64,000 nucleotides of DNA from NCBI GenBank assembly GCA_036307185.1, contig JAXJYC010000029.1, forward strand, positions 1-64,000, read 5' to 3'. The notes beneath the pieces were generated by a model. It worked only from the letters and a program-made list of their open reading frames with translations. It did no database searches and had not been told where the DNA came from. This stretch comes from SVEL01 sp017381055 (GTDB taxonomy: Bacteria; Bacillota; Clostridia; Lachnospirales; Lachnospiraceae). A program made the position numbers and the translations under genes. Shown piece after piece: positions 44,996-52,577 of the stretch; the stretch's first letter is position 1, and each line of letters opens with the position of its first letter.

Positions 44996-45355
44996 ATGGA
45001 GAATAGAGTGAAGTATAGAAAAAAGAGAAATAATAAATCTAGAGCACAGGCTTTAAGAATAAGCAATTTTAAGAAATCATTTTTTGCATTTCTTATTGTA
45101 TTTATATGCTTTGCAGCTATTAAAGGTGTTAGCGCAAGCGGAAGTGTAAAGGATGTTGATAAGCAGTATCGCTCGATTCTTATTTCGGAGGGTGATACAT
45201 TATGGGATATAGCAGATGAGCATAATGATAAGAATTTATCTGATATGTCGAATAAGGAATATATTAAAGAAATAGAGTGTATTAATAAGATAAATAGTGA
45301 CAATATTACAGCTGGTAATTACATAATTGTACCGATATTTGTCGCAGCAGAATAG
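44996..45355 (+). CDS. YneA-like SOS cell-division suppressor, LysM domain
   Basis: A 119-residue protein with a basic N-terminus, one transmembrane helix (about 33-50) and a C-terminal LysM domain (SEGDTLWDIADEH to YIIVPIF). This is the architecture of YneA of Bacillus, which delays division during SOS. The position divergent from lexA and three LexA boxes support that. The ATG at 44996 follows AAAGGAG; a longer frame from 44963 would include the promoter palindrome. A terminator follows. Confidence 0.85.
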   Translation: MENRVKYRKKRNNKSRAQALRISNFKKSFFAFLIVFICFAAIKGVSASGSVKDVDKQYRSILISEGDTLWDIADEHNDKNLSDMSNKEYIKEIECINKINSDNITAGNYIIVPIFVAAE

Positions 45356-45386
45356 AAACCTACTTTCAGATATGATTTCTACACAT

Positions 45387-45423
45387 AAAAAGGATGAGCA
45401 TTATTGTTAACGCTCATCCTTTT
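45387..45423. terminator. Bidirectional terminator between yneA-like and xer genes
   Basis: Arms AAAAGGATGAGC and GCTCATCCTTTT pair with a 12-base loop that holds the stop codon of the minus-strand recombinase gene. A- and T-runs on both sides let it act in both directions. Confidence 0.85.
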
Positions 45424-46474
45424 CTCTTAATTGAACTGCATTACGTATCTTTAATCTACGTTCGTCATCTATAGCAGCATAGTGCTTTTTAGTTGTGTTT
45501 ACATCTTTATGCCCCAAAACGTCTGCTACAAGATAGATATCACCAGTCTCTTTATATAATTGAGTTCCATATGTACTTCTTAATTTATGAGGTGTAATAT
45601 GCTTAACGGTAGTAGTAAGCATTGCATATTTCTTAACAAGAAGCTCAACTGCGCGTACACTGATTCGTCTGTTTTTTGATGAAATAAATAGTGCATCGGC
45701 ATCTTCTTCAACAGGTTTAAAGATTTCTGTTCGATGTTCTATATATTCAAGTAATGCAGCTTCAACTTCATCACCGAAGTATACAATATCTTCTTTATGA
45801 CCCTTTCGCATAATCTTCATGCAACCATTATCAAAGTCTACATCATTTACATTTAGTCCAACACATTCAGAAACTCGTATGCCAGTACCAAGTAGAAGAG
45901 TAAGAAGTGCAATATCACGAAGCTTTGTCTTTTCATGGGATTCTTTTTGCTTTTTTGTAAGCTTTGCACCAGATTCAGCTTGATCTAACATATCAGCTAT
46001 CTCATTAGGATCAAGGCGTGTTATCTCTTTTTCTCTTAATTTAGGTGTAGTTACCTTTGTAGTTGGATTTTCGTTTATCATACCATGACAGTATAGATAG
46101 TTGTATAACATACGAAGGGCAGAAAACTTTCGTTTTACACCTTGTTCGTTATTCATATATTCTATATCATCTTTATTATATAGCTGAAGATAATGAAGGT
46201 AATCCTCAATATCTATAGTTGTTAACTTGTTAAATAAATCAAGGTCTATTTCGCGTATTTCTTTATCCTTATAGTGAGGATTAGTTTCTTTGATAAAGTT
46301 AAAGAATATTCTTAAGTCATAGGCATATCCAAGTCGAGTAGAAGGAGCTGTAGTAGGTTCGATTCCTCTAAAGAAGGTTGTACAAAACCTTGGTAATTCA
46401 AGACTTATCTCATTTAATTTTAGTTTGAGCTCTTTATCCTTCCTAGCTTGATAGGTTTTATCATTTTTTGCCAT
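45407..46474 (-). CDS. Tyrosine recombinase, Xer type (XerS/XerC-like)
   Basis: A 355-residue tyrosine recombinase. The N-terminal SAM-like domain spans about 1-150; the catalytic domain has Arg in GTGIRVSEC, Lys in MRKGHKED, His-x-x-Arg in HITPHKLRSTYG, His in LGHKDVNTT and the Tyr nucleophile in KKHYAAID. All catalytic residues are present. Its length matches single-recombinase XerS (about 356) better than XerC/D (about 300), so chromosome dimer resolution is likely. No attachment sites or phage genes are near, which argues against an integrase. The ATG follows AGGAGA. Confidence 0.85.
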   Translation of the reverse strand: MAKNDKTYQARKDKELKLKLNEISLELPRFCTTFFRGIEPTTAPSTRLGYAYDLRIFFNFIKETNPHYKDKEIREIDLDLFNKLTTIDIEDYLHYLQLYNKDDIEYMNNEQGVKRKFSALRMLYNYLYCHGMINENPTTKVTTPKLREKEITRLDPNEIADMLDQAESGAKLTKKQKESHEKTKLRDIALLTLLLGTGIRVSECVGLNVNDVDFDNGCMKIMRKGHKEDIVYFGDEVEAALLEYIEHRTEIFKPVEEDADALFISSKNRRISVRAVELLVKKYAMLTTTVKHITPHKLRSTYGTQLYKETGDIYLVADVLGHKDVNTTKKHYAAIDDERRLKIRNAVQLREKDER

Positions 46475-46493
46475 AATAATCTCCTATATAAAA

Positions 46494-47291
46494 CTAATTA
46501 TCATCTTTTTTAGTGCTTTTAGAATTATTGTAGTTGTTACACAACTGCGATTTAACCCTAGGTTTCTTAGGGTTTCTAATTGGCCATCCCTTAATATTAC
46601 CCTCAAGTATAGCTGTGAAAAATCTCTCACGGATACCAGGATATTCTTTGTTTAATCCATTTATTAAATCCTTAACATATTGGCGTTTTGTATGACCATC
46701 TACAGGACAAGGATTCTTAGCTACAGGAAGGTCCATTTTGTTCTGGAAGCCTTTTATATCGTATTCGCTAGCATACATAAGTGGTCTTATAAGTGTAAGG
46801 CCTGTCTTGTCAAGATATGACTTCGGAGAGAAAGAGTAAAATCTACCTTCAAAGATAAGTGAAAGCATCATTGTCTCTATAATATCATCTCTATGATGAG
46901 CATAAGCTATTTTATTACAGCCAATTTCTAAAGCCTTATCATTTAATGCACCTTTACGCATTTTTGCGCATAATGAGCAAGGATTTGATTCTTTACGATC
47001 ATTAAAGATAATGTCTCCAATCTCAGTTTTAACTATATGATATTCAATATCCATAGATTTACATAACTCAGCTATCTCATCTAGCTTTTGAATACCTAAA
47101 CCTAAATCAACAGTAATTGCTTTTAATTCGAACTTTTTAGGATAAAATCTCTTCAAGCCATGGAGAGCGTAGAGTAGTGTAAGACTGTCTTTTCCGCCTG
47201 ATATACCGATGGCGATAACATCACCTTCATCTATCATATCGAAGTCATCTACACCACGACGAGTAAAGCTTAATAATTGTTGTAATTTCAT
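46494..47291 (-). CDS. ttcA: TtcA/TilS-family PP-loop tRNA thiolation ATPase
   Basis: A 265-residue PP-loop ATPase with IGISGGKDSLTLLYAL and the cysteines of NPCSLCAKMRKG plus Cys in KNPCPVDGHTKRQ, matching the iron-sulfur TtcA group (2-thiocytidine-32 in tRNA). TilS is larger and lacks these cysteines. The recombinase gene follows after 19 bp on the same strand. AGAAAGGAA precedes the ATG. Confidence 0.87.
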   Translation of the reverse strand: MKLQQLLSFTRRGVDDFDMIDEGDVIAIGISGGKDSLTLLYALHGLKRFYPKKFELKAITVDLGLGIQKLDEIAELCKSMDIEYHIVKTEIGDIIFNDRKESNPCSLCAKMRKGALNDKALEIGCNKIAYAHHRDDIIETMMLSLIFEGRFYSFSPKSYLDKTGLTLIRPLMYASEYDIKGFQNKMDLPVAKNPCPVDGHTKRQYVKDLINGLNKEYPGIRERFFTAILEGNIKGWPIRNPKKPRVKSQLCNNYNNSKSTKKDDN

Positions 47292-47357
47292 ATGGATAAT
47301 TCCTTTCTTAGGTTAAACTTTTTGGTACATATATTTTCTAAAACATTGCTATCTAAA

Positions 47358-47386
47358 TTGACGAAAATGGAAAAATAAACTATAAT
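47358..47386 (+). promoter_or_regulatory. Strong SigA promoter
   Basis: TTGACG (47358-47363), a 17-base spacer and consensus TATAAT (47381-47386). It drives the short leader frame at 47441 and the membrane protein that follows. Confidence 0.8.
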
Positions 47387-47440
47387 TTACTATGTATGTT
47401 GATTACATAAACATATAGTATTTTAGGAGGTAGAGTAGCA

Positions 47441-47476
47441 ATGAACAAGACAAAATTAGGTTTTCTACAAATTTAA
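47441..47476 (+). CDS. 11-residue leader frame, or frameshifted N-terminus
   Basis: AGGAGG (47425-47430) precedes an ATG that encodes MNKTKLGFLQI and then stops in TAATG, where the A of the stop is the first base of the next ATG. The downstream gene has no ribosome-binding site of its own. One inserted base in the CAAATTTAATG stretch would fuse the two frames to MNKTKLGFLQNLMAAL, a natural membrane-protein start. So this is either a coupled leader peptide or a one-base frameshift. Confidence 0.5.
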   Translation: MNKTKLGFLQI

Positions 47477-47874
47477 TGGCAGCTTTAGTATTCATGTTAG
47501 CAATCGTAACAACATTTGTTAGCAGTGATATGTCTTTAGCTTTAGCATTTGTTTTAGTAGTAGCTTACATTCTTTGGAAAGAGGAAGATTTATGGCTTAA
47601 GAGCTGTGCTGTTAAGTCAGTAGCTATCGTATTAGTATTTATGCTTTTACCATTTGCATTTGGTTTAGTAAACGATTTATTTGACTTCCTCAATTTCTTC
47701 TTACAGTTTGCTGATTTCAGACTTTATGATAAGTTTGGTATCATGGCTTTCATTCAGAACATAGTTTATGTTTTCGAGAAGCTTTTCTTACTTTTATTAG
47801 CTATTAAGGCTCTTAAGGGTCAGACTGTTAAGATTCCAGTTGTTGATAAGATGGTAGCTAAGCATATTCAGTAA
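47476..47874 (+). CDS. Unknown small membrane protein
   Basis: A 132-residue protein with four or five hydrophobic segments (about 1-35, 45-70 and 85-115) and a short basic C-terminus (VVDKMVAKHIQ). I do not recognise the family. The ATG used here overlaps the stop of an 11-codon frame that carries the only good ribosome-binding site. If a frameshift is involved, the intact protein would be about 143 residues. Its strong promoter and terminator make it a single-gene unit. Confidence 0.6.
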   Translation: MAALVFMLAIVTTFVSSDMSLALAFVLVVAYILWKEEDLWLKSCAVKSVAIVLVFMLLPFAFGLVNDLFDFLNFFLQFADFRLYDKFGIMAFIQNIVYVFEKLFLLLLAIKALKGQTVKIPVVDKMVAKHIQ

Positions 47875-47923
47875 TTGAATAAAATGCTAAAAGAGTACTA
47901 AGCATTTATGTTTAGTTAGAGAT

Positions 47924-47970
47924 ACACCACTTCGCAAAACGCAGGTTTTACGAAGTGGTGTTATTATTTT
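47924..47970 (+). terminator. Long-stem terminator
   Basis: ACACCACTTCGcAAAAC pairs with GTTTTaCGAAGTGGTGT around GCAG (arms 47924-47940 and 47945-47961), with TATTATTTT after it. Just upstream a smaller stem (47882-47888 with 47901-47907) is possible. It separates the convergent membrane protein and psd genes. Confidence 0.9.
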
Positions 47971-48009
47971 ACCATAAGATATTCACTTAAATCAAGTTTT
48001 TTAATAAAG

Positions 48010-48879
48010 TTACGAAAATAACTGTTTTCCTATACGTTCACCCATTTTAACAGCTGTTTCATAACCGTTCTTTGTGTTTTCGATTAAATCGTCATCGATT
48101 TCCACGGCATCCTTTTTAAATAATAAAACAATTGTTGAACCGCCGAATTCAAATTTACCTTTTTCGTCACCACGATGTATACATGCAACCTGATCATAAT
48201 TAACTATTTTACCAACCATTAATGCACCAACTTCAATCTGCATAACCTTACCAAAGTTTTCTGTGTGTAATAACGAACATTCTCTAGAATTTTCCTTGTA
48301 AATGTCATAATATTCGCATGCAACTGGATTTACTGTATGTAATACGCCTGGAATATATTTATTTGTTGTTTTGTAGCCATTATCTATATAACAATATCTA
48401 TGATAATTATCTACGCATAATCTTATAATTACACATGTACCGCCTTTATAATAATTTGCAGCCTTCTTACTATGTGTAAGGCTTTCTACTGTATAATATG
48501 AATCCTTAATATTGAATGTCATATTGTCATCGATTTCATATACGCTAACACGTCCATCTGATGGGCTTATAAGGACCTCTTTATCACGATTAATAAAACG
48601 CTTACCAGGCTTTAACTCTCTTGTGAAAAAGTCATTAAACGATGCGTACGCACGTTCGGTATAATCAGACATATCAATATTATTGGCCTTAATGAATGGT
48701 TTAACCAATAATGATGATAATTTTGTGCTTAAAAAAGCGCCTCCAAGCTTTGAAATACATGGGTTTACAAGTATTTTTAAGAATTTTCTACCTATACTTG
48801 TTCCGTATAAATTCTTTAAAAAATTATCTTGTCCGTTATCCTTATGTACAATTCGTCCTTCTCTGTCCTTGCAATGCAT
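48010..48879 (-). CDS. psd: Phosphatidylserine decarboxylase
   Basis: Makes phosphatidylethanolamine from phosphatidylserine at the membrane, after PssA (encoded just upstream). The 289-residue proenzyme has NDFFTRELKPG, SPSDGRVSVYE, HRYCYIDNG and the autocleavage site in FEFGGSTIVLLF, where Ser becomes the pyruvoyl group (LGST in most relatives, GGST here). I use the ATG at 48879, because GGAGGT sits 6 bases ahead; the ATG at 48885 is too close to it. Confidence 0.93.
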   Translation of the reverse strand: MHCKDREGRIVHKDNGQDNFLKNLYGTSIGRKFLKILVNPCISKLGGAFLSTKLSSLLVKPFIKANNIDMSDYTERAYASFNDFFTRELKPGKRFINRDKEVLISPSDGRVSVYEIDDNMTFNIKDSYYTVESLTHSKKAANYYKGGTCVIIRLCVDNYHRYCYIDNGYKTTNKYIPGVLHTVNPVACEYYDIYKENSRECSLLHTENFGKVMQIEVGALMVGKIVNYDQVACIHRGDEKGKFEFGGSTIVLLFKKDAVEIDDDLIENTKNGYETAVKMGERIGKQLFS

Positions 48880-48918
48880 ATTCATACCTCCATAATTAAA
48901 TATTTATTAAATATAGAT

Positions 48919-48945
48919 TAAAAACCGGCAATAAGCCGGTTTAAA
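48919..48945 (-). terminator. Hairpin between pssA and psd
   Basis: On the minus strand AAACCGGC pairs with GCCGGTTT around TTATT, followed by TTTAATC. It could attenuate read-through from pssA into psd. The T-run is short. Confidence 0.6.
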
Positions 48946-48965
48946 AATACAATTGTAAATAAAAA

Positions 48966-49625
48966 CTAAAAACTGATTACGCTATTAAACTGTAATACTA
49001 ATACAGTGATCATTGCAGCTGCACATACTGACATAATAATAATTCCTCTTTTATGAGCTTTTGCAACTGGTATATCAAGTACAAATAATAATCCAAGAAT
49101 TACACAGAAAACATTAAGAACTACTGCAAAGTTTACATCAAATGCTGCAATTCTGTTTCTGAATGTAAATAATAATGGTAAAAAGCCTGCAACGCTTGTT
49201 ATAGGCATACCCTGATAGTATTTACGTGGCTCAGATGTTGTCTTTTGTCTTTCTTCCTCGGTAACATTAAAGTAGCCTAATCTGATAATTCCACCTAATA
49301 AATATAATGCTGAAATAATAATTGCTATAAATGTAAATTTAGGATTATACATAACTGTATATACGTAATTAAAAATCGCTGGAAATGCACCAAAACAAAT
49401 TACGTCACATAACGAGTCAATCTGAATTCCGAATTTCTTCGCACTTTCACTTCTAGTTTTGTGGCTTCTAGCAATAACTCCATCAAACATATCACAAAAG
49501 CCTGATCCAATAAGACAGAAAATAGCAACTTCGAAATTACCATTTATTGCCTGTGTAATGCCAAAAAATGTTGTAACAAGTCCTATATATGTAAGAATTA
49601 CAGTATAATTATAAAATCCAATCAT
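48966..49625 (-). CDS. pssA: CDP-diacylglycerol-serine O-phosphatidyltransferase
   Basis: Makes phosphatidylserine from CDP-diacylglycerol and serine. The 219-residue membrane protein has the CDP-alcohol phosphotransferase signature: CDMFDGVIAR, then GIQIDSLCDVICFG. It has about eight helices and normal length. CAGGAGG precedes the ATG. psd follows on the same strand, so both steps to phosphatidylethanolamine are together. Confidence 0.95.
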   Translation of the reverse strand: MIGFYNYTVILTYIGLVTTFFGITQAINGNFEVAIFCLIGSGFCDMFDGVIARSHKTRSESAKKFGIQIDSLCDVICFGAFPAIFNYVYTVMYNPKFTFIAIIISALYLLGGIIRLGYFNVTEEERQKTTSEPRKYYQGMPITSVAGFLPLLFTFRNRIAAFDVNFAVVLNVFCVILGLLFVLDIPVAKAHKRGIIIMSVCAAAMITVLVLQFNSVISF

Positions 49626-49650
49626 TTTGCCTCCTGTTCAATTTAAGAAC

Positions 49651-49726
49651 ATTTTATTTTAATGTATATTGTTGTCAAAAACACGTGACACCATTCAATT
49701 TTACTTCTAAATCAGTATAATGTCAA
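49651..49726 (-). promoter_or_regulatory. Two tandem promoters before pssA
   Basis: On the minus strand there are two SigA-type promoters. The distal one is TTGACA (49726-49721), N17, TAAAAT (49703-49698). The proximal one is TTGACA (49678-49673), N16, TAAAAT (49656-49651). A TGTTC/GAACA inverted repeat with a 7-base centre (49635-49651) overlaps the end of the proximal promoter and the ribosome-binding site. Confidence 0.65.
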
Positions 49727-49767
49727 TAATGAAATATGCTTCAACCCTTTATCTAGGCTTAAATACG

Positions 49768-50679
49768 CTAATTAGAAAGGTTATCAACTAACTTCTGAAA
49801 ATACTCTGGAAGTTCTGAATCAAATTCAACATATTCTTTTGTAGTTGGATGGATAAAACCAAGTGTTTTTGCATGTAAAACCTGTCCTTGGAGGTTGTAT
49901 GGACAATTTTTTGGTCCATATACTTCATCACCTAATAAAGGATGATTTATACTTGTCATATGAACACGAATTTGATGTGTTCTTCCAGTTTCAAGTTGAC
50001 ATTCTATAAGAGTATATTTTCCAAGGCTTTTTAATACTTTATAGTGTGTGATGGCCTCTTTTCCATTTGGAGTTATAGTCATCTTTTTTCTATCATTGGG
50101 GTGTCTACCAATATTACCTTCAATAGTACCCTCTTCGTCTTTAAATGCATTATAGACAATAGCTTGATATTTTCTTGTAATGGAATGTTCTTTTAACTGA
50201 TCTGCAATGAAGTTGTGAGCTTTATCGTTTTTACATATTACTAATAAACCTGTAGTATCCATATCGATTCTGTGAACAATACCAGGTCTAAGCTCACCAT
50301 TTATCCCAGAAAGCTTATCTTTACAGTGATACATTAAAGCATTTACCAATGTTCCTGTGTAATGTCCAGGCGCAGGATGAACAACCATACCCTTTGGTTT
50401 ATTTACAATAAGTAAATCATCATCCTCATATACGATATTTAAAGGAATATCTTCAGCAGGGATATCAACTGGTACAGCATCAGGTATAAGAATCTTTATC
50501 ACATCGTTTTCTCTAACCTTATAATTTGCTTTTACATTCTTATCATTTACTGTAATATTGCCATCACTTATAAGACCTTGAATTCTTGAACGAGTCAAGT
50601 CAAAGCCTGCTTCAGTTATATATTTATCTATTCTGACTAAATCGTCTTCATCACTTACAACAATACTATTTAGATTCAT
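49768..50679 (-). CDS. rluD: RluD-family 23S rRNA pseudouridine synthase
   Basis: A 303-residue enzyme with an N-terminal S4 domain (TRSRIQGLISDGNITVN) and a catalytic domain with the Asp in VHRIDMDTTGLLV. LETGRTHQIRVH is the third family motif. It probably makes pseudouridines in helix 69 of 23S rRNA. It overlaps the end of lspA by 14 bp, the frequent lspA-rluD pair. Confidence 0.94.
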   Translation of the reverse strand: MNLNSIVVSDEDDLVRIDKYITEAGFDLTRSRIQGLISDGNITVNDKNVKANYKVRENDVIKILIPDAVPVDIPAEDIPLNIVYEDDDLLIVNKPKGMVVHPAPGHYTGTLVNALMYHCKDKLSGINGELRPGIVHRIDMDTTGLLVICKNDKAHNFIADQLKEHSITRKYQAIVYNAFKDEEGTIEGNIGRHPNDRKKMTITPNGKEAITHYKVLKSLGKYTLIECQLETGRTHQIRVHMTSINHPLLGDEVYGPKNCPYNLQGQVLHAKTLGFIHPTTKEYVEFDSELPEYFQKLVDNLSN

Positions 50680-51232
50680 CGTCTACCTGCCATTTTTTCT
50701 TAGAACCCATAAGGTAATCTAGTTCTTTATCCTTTAATATAAAGAAACACATTATCAACATAACTGCAACAGCTACTGTAATATAACAATCTGCCACATT
50801 AAACACTGGAAAATCAATTAATTTAAAGTAAAAATAATCAACTACATAGCCTTTAGTTACTCGATCAATACAATTACCAATTGCTCCAGCTAAAATAATA
50901 ATCATATCTAACTGTAATATTTTAAAAGCTTTAATATTAACCTTATCGCCAAAGTATTCAATGATATTTGATATCTTAAATATGCTGTAAATAATTACAG
51001 GTACTAGTATAAAGGTAATAATCAAAAAGAATGATATTTTTCCAGCTAGCATACCATATGCTGCACCTTTATTTTCTACATATAAAAGCTCAAAAATACC
51101 TTTGATAATAACAATTGGTTCCTTATCCTTTAAGTGATTAATAGCTAAAACCTTTGAAAATTGATCTAAAGCTATTAAACCTAATGTTGTAAGAAGAAAA
51201 ATAATGTATAAAACAACTTTATTCTTTTTCAT
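50666..51232 (-). CDS. lspA: Lipoprotein signal peptidase II
   Basis: Aspartic protease that removes signal peptides from diacylated lipoproteins such as the hydrolase at 41.9 kb. The 188-residue membrane protein has about four helices, with the catalytic Asp in AIGNCIDRV and the second in VFNVADCYIT. The C-terminal tail (about 165-188) is longer and more charged than usual and overlaps rluD. Confidence 0.93.
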   Translation of the reverse strand: MKKNKVVLYIIFLLTTLGLIALDQFSKVLAINHLKDKEPIVIIKGIFELLYVENKGAAYGMLAGKISFFLIITFILVPVIIYSIFKISNIIEYFGDKVNIKAFKILQLDMIIILAGAIGNCIDRVTKGYVVDYFYFKLIDFPVFNVADCYITVAVAVMLIMCFFILKDKELDYLMGSKKKWQVDDESK

Positions 51233-51251
51233 TTTAAGCTACTCCTATCTA

Positions 51252-51300
51252 AAAAATATCCTCCGCAAAACAAGAAATGTGCTTGCTAAACGGAGGAATA
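51252..51300 (-). terminator. Terminator between sepF and lspA
   Basis: TCCTCCG (51259-51265) pairs with CGGAGGA (51291-51297), and an inner CAAG/CTTG pair may extend it. In the minus direction it is followed by TATTTTTT. It ends the yggS-sepF run. Confidence 0.75.
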
Positions 51301-51314
51301 ATAATCATAAATTA

Positions 51315-51851
51315 TTATTTAAATGTAGCAACATCAAAACCGCTACCTAATAATTCCTGGAAATCACCAGAAATCTCAACAGATTCAGGTGTGATAATGA
51401 ATATGTAGCTAGAAACCTTCTGAAGATTTCCGTTTATTGAATAACAAGAACCTGATGTAAAATCAATAATTCTCTGTGCGATATCTACATGTAAGCCTTC
51501 AAGATTTAAAATAACTGCTCTGCCACTTAAAAGTGTATCTGTTATCTCTCTTGCATCTTCTACATTGGCAGGTTTAATTACACAAACTTCCATATTATTT
51601 CTCCCTGTTCTCATTGGAACAACCTTGTTGTTGCGAGCTGAAGCCTTAGTAACCTTAGCTGGCTTTTGAGCTGGCTCTTCATATGTAGTAACCTTCTCCT
51701 CTTGTGGAGCTATATCTTTCTTTGATTTTTTAGATAATTTCTTTGGCTCATCATCGTAGTCATCGTAATCATCATAATCGTCATAATCATCATAATCGTC
51801 ATCATCATTTAATTTTAAAAGATTTAAAAACTTCTCACTAAATTTACTCAT
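51315..51851 (-). CDS. sepF: Cell division protein SepF
   Basis: FtsZ-binding membrane anchor of the Z ring in Gram-positives. The 178-residue protein has an N-terminal amphipathic helix (MSKFSEKFLNLLKL), a linker (about 15-75) that starts with a run of DDY repeats and continues Lys-rich, and the C-terminal SepF domain with EVCVIKPANVEDAREITD and AVILNLEG. It follows yggS, as is usual in Firmicutes. Confidence 0.95.
   Translation of the reverse strand: MSKFSEKFLNLLKLNDDDDYDDYDDYDDYDDYDDEPKKLSKKSKKDIAPQEEKVTTYEEPAQKPAKVTKASARNNKVVPMRTGRNNMEVCVIKPANVEDAREITDTLLSGRAVILNLEGLHVDIAQRIIDFTSGSCYSINGNLQKVSSYIFIITPESVEISGDFQELLGSGFDVATFK
51750..51809 (-). repeat. 9-bp tandem repeat coding for DDY units in sepF
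   Basis: About six near-perfect 9-base units (TCATCGTAA and variants on the plus strand) encode consecutive Asp-Asp-Tyr triplets in the SepF linker. Unit length keeps the frame, so copy number could vary without loss of the gene. Confidence 0.85.
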
Positions 51852-51871
51852 TTTAATTCTCCCTATCCTTC

Positions 51872-52564
51872 TTATATAGCGTAATTTCTTACACCGAAAA
51901 TGCTTGTACCAACTCTAACATGAGTTGCACCTTCTTCTATGGCGGTTTCAAAATCACCACTCATACCCATAGACAGCATATCCATACATACATTATCAAT
52001 GTTTTTTGCCTTTATGTCAACAGATAATTCCTTTAATTCATTAAAATATTTTCTATTTTCTTCTCCATCATCTACAAAAGGTGCAATTGTCATAAGACCT
52101 TTTATTCTAAGATGAGGTAATGTAGCTATTTCTTCAACAATCTTTATTACTTCACTGTTGTCTAATCCGAATTTTGTATCCTCGTTGGCTACATTAACTT
52201 GAACAAGAATATTTACATTTACATTTTTCTTTGCAGCTTCTTTTTCTATTTCGCGAGCAAGCTTAACCGAATCTACAGAATGAATCATATATACCTTATC
52301 GACAATGTATTTAACCTTATTAGTCTGTAAATGTCCTATAAGATGCCATCTAATATCCTTAGGAAGTTCTTCGTATTTACTTGTAAGCTCTTGAACTTTA
52401 TTCTCACCAAAATCTCTTACGCCATAATCATAAAGTTCCTGAATATCTGAGCTAGGTTTGGTTTTGCTAACGGCTATGAGTGTTACTTCATCTTTATTTC
52501 TATTAACGTTTTCACACGCAGCATTAACCTGATTTAATACATGATTATAATTATTAACTAACAT
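51872..52564 (-). CDS. YggS-family PLP homeostasis protein
   Basis: A 230-residue fold-type III PLP-binding protein without a known enzyme reaction; it maintains pyridoxal phosphate balance. The PLP Lys is in LIAVSKTKP, with the GENKVQEL, WHLIGHLQTNK and GMSGDFETAIEEGATHVRVG motifs. The ATG at 52564 follows AAGGAGC; a longer frame from 52606 would overlap the upstream gene. sepF is next downstream. Confidence 0.95.
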   Translation of the reverse strand: MLVNNYNHVLNQVNAACENVNRNKDEVTLIAVSKTKPSSDIQELYDYGVRDFGENKVQELTSKYEELPKDIRWHLIGHLQTNKVKYIVDKVYMIHSVDSVKLAREIEKEAAKKNVNVNILVQVNVANEDTKFGLDNSEVIKIVEEIATLPHLRIKGLMTIAPFVDDGEENRKYFNELKELSVDIKAKNIDNVCMDMLSMGMSGDFETAIEEGATHVRVGTSIFGVRNYAI

Positions 52565-52577
52565 AAATGCTCCTTCT

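Noticed and set aside
44812..45303. 163-codon minus-strand frame opposite the YneA-like gene
   Set aside because: It covers the LexA boxes and both promoters, has no ribosome-binding site and only low-complexity hydrophobic content.
46345..46375. GGTTCGATTCC on the plus strand, like a tRNA T-arm
   Set aside because: It lies inside the Xer recombinase gene in a conserved N-terminal region, and no matching acceptor or anticodon arms are present around it.
45407..46474. Tyrosine recombinase as integrase of the accessory block
   Set aside because: It is separated from the block by lexA and its promoter region, has XerS-like length, and no direct repeats or tRNA end were found at the block borders.
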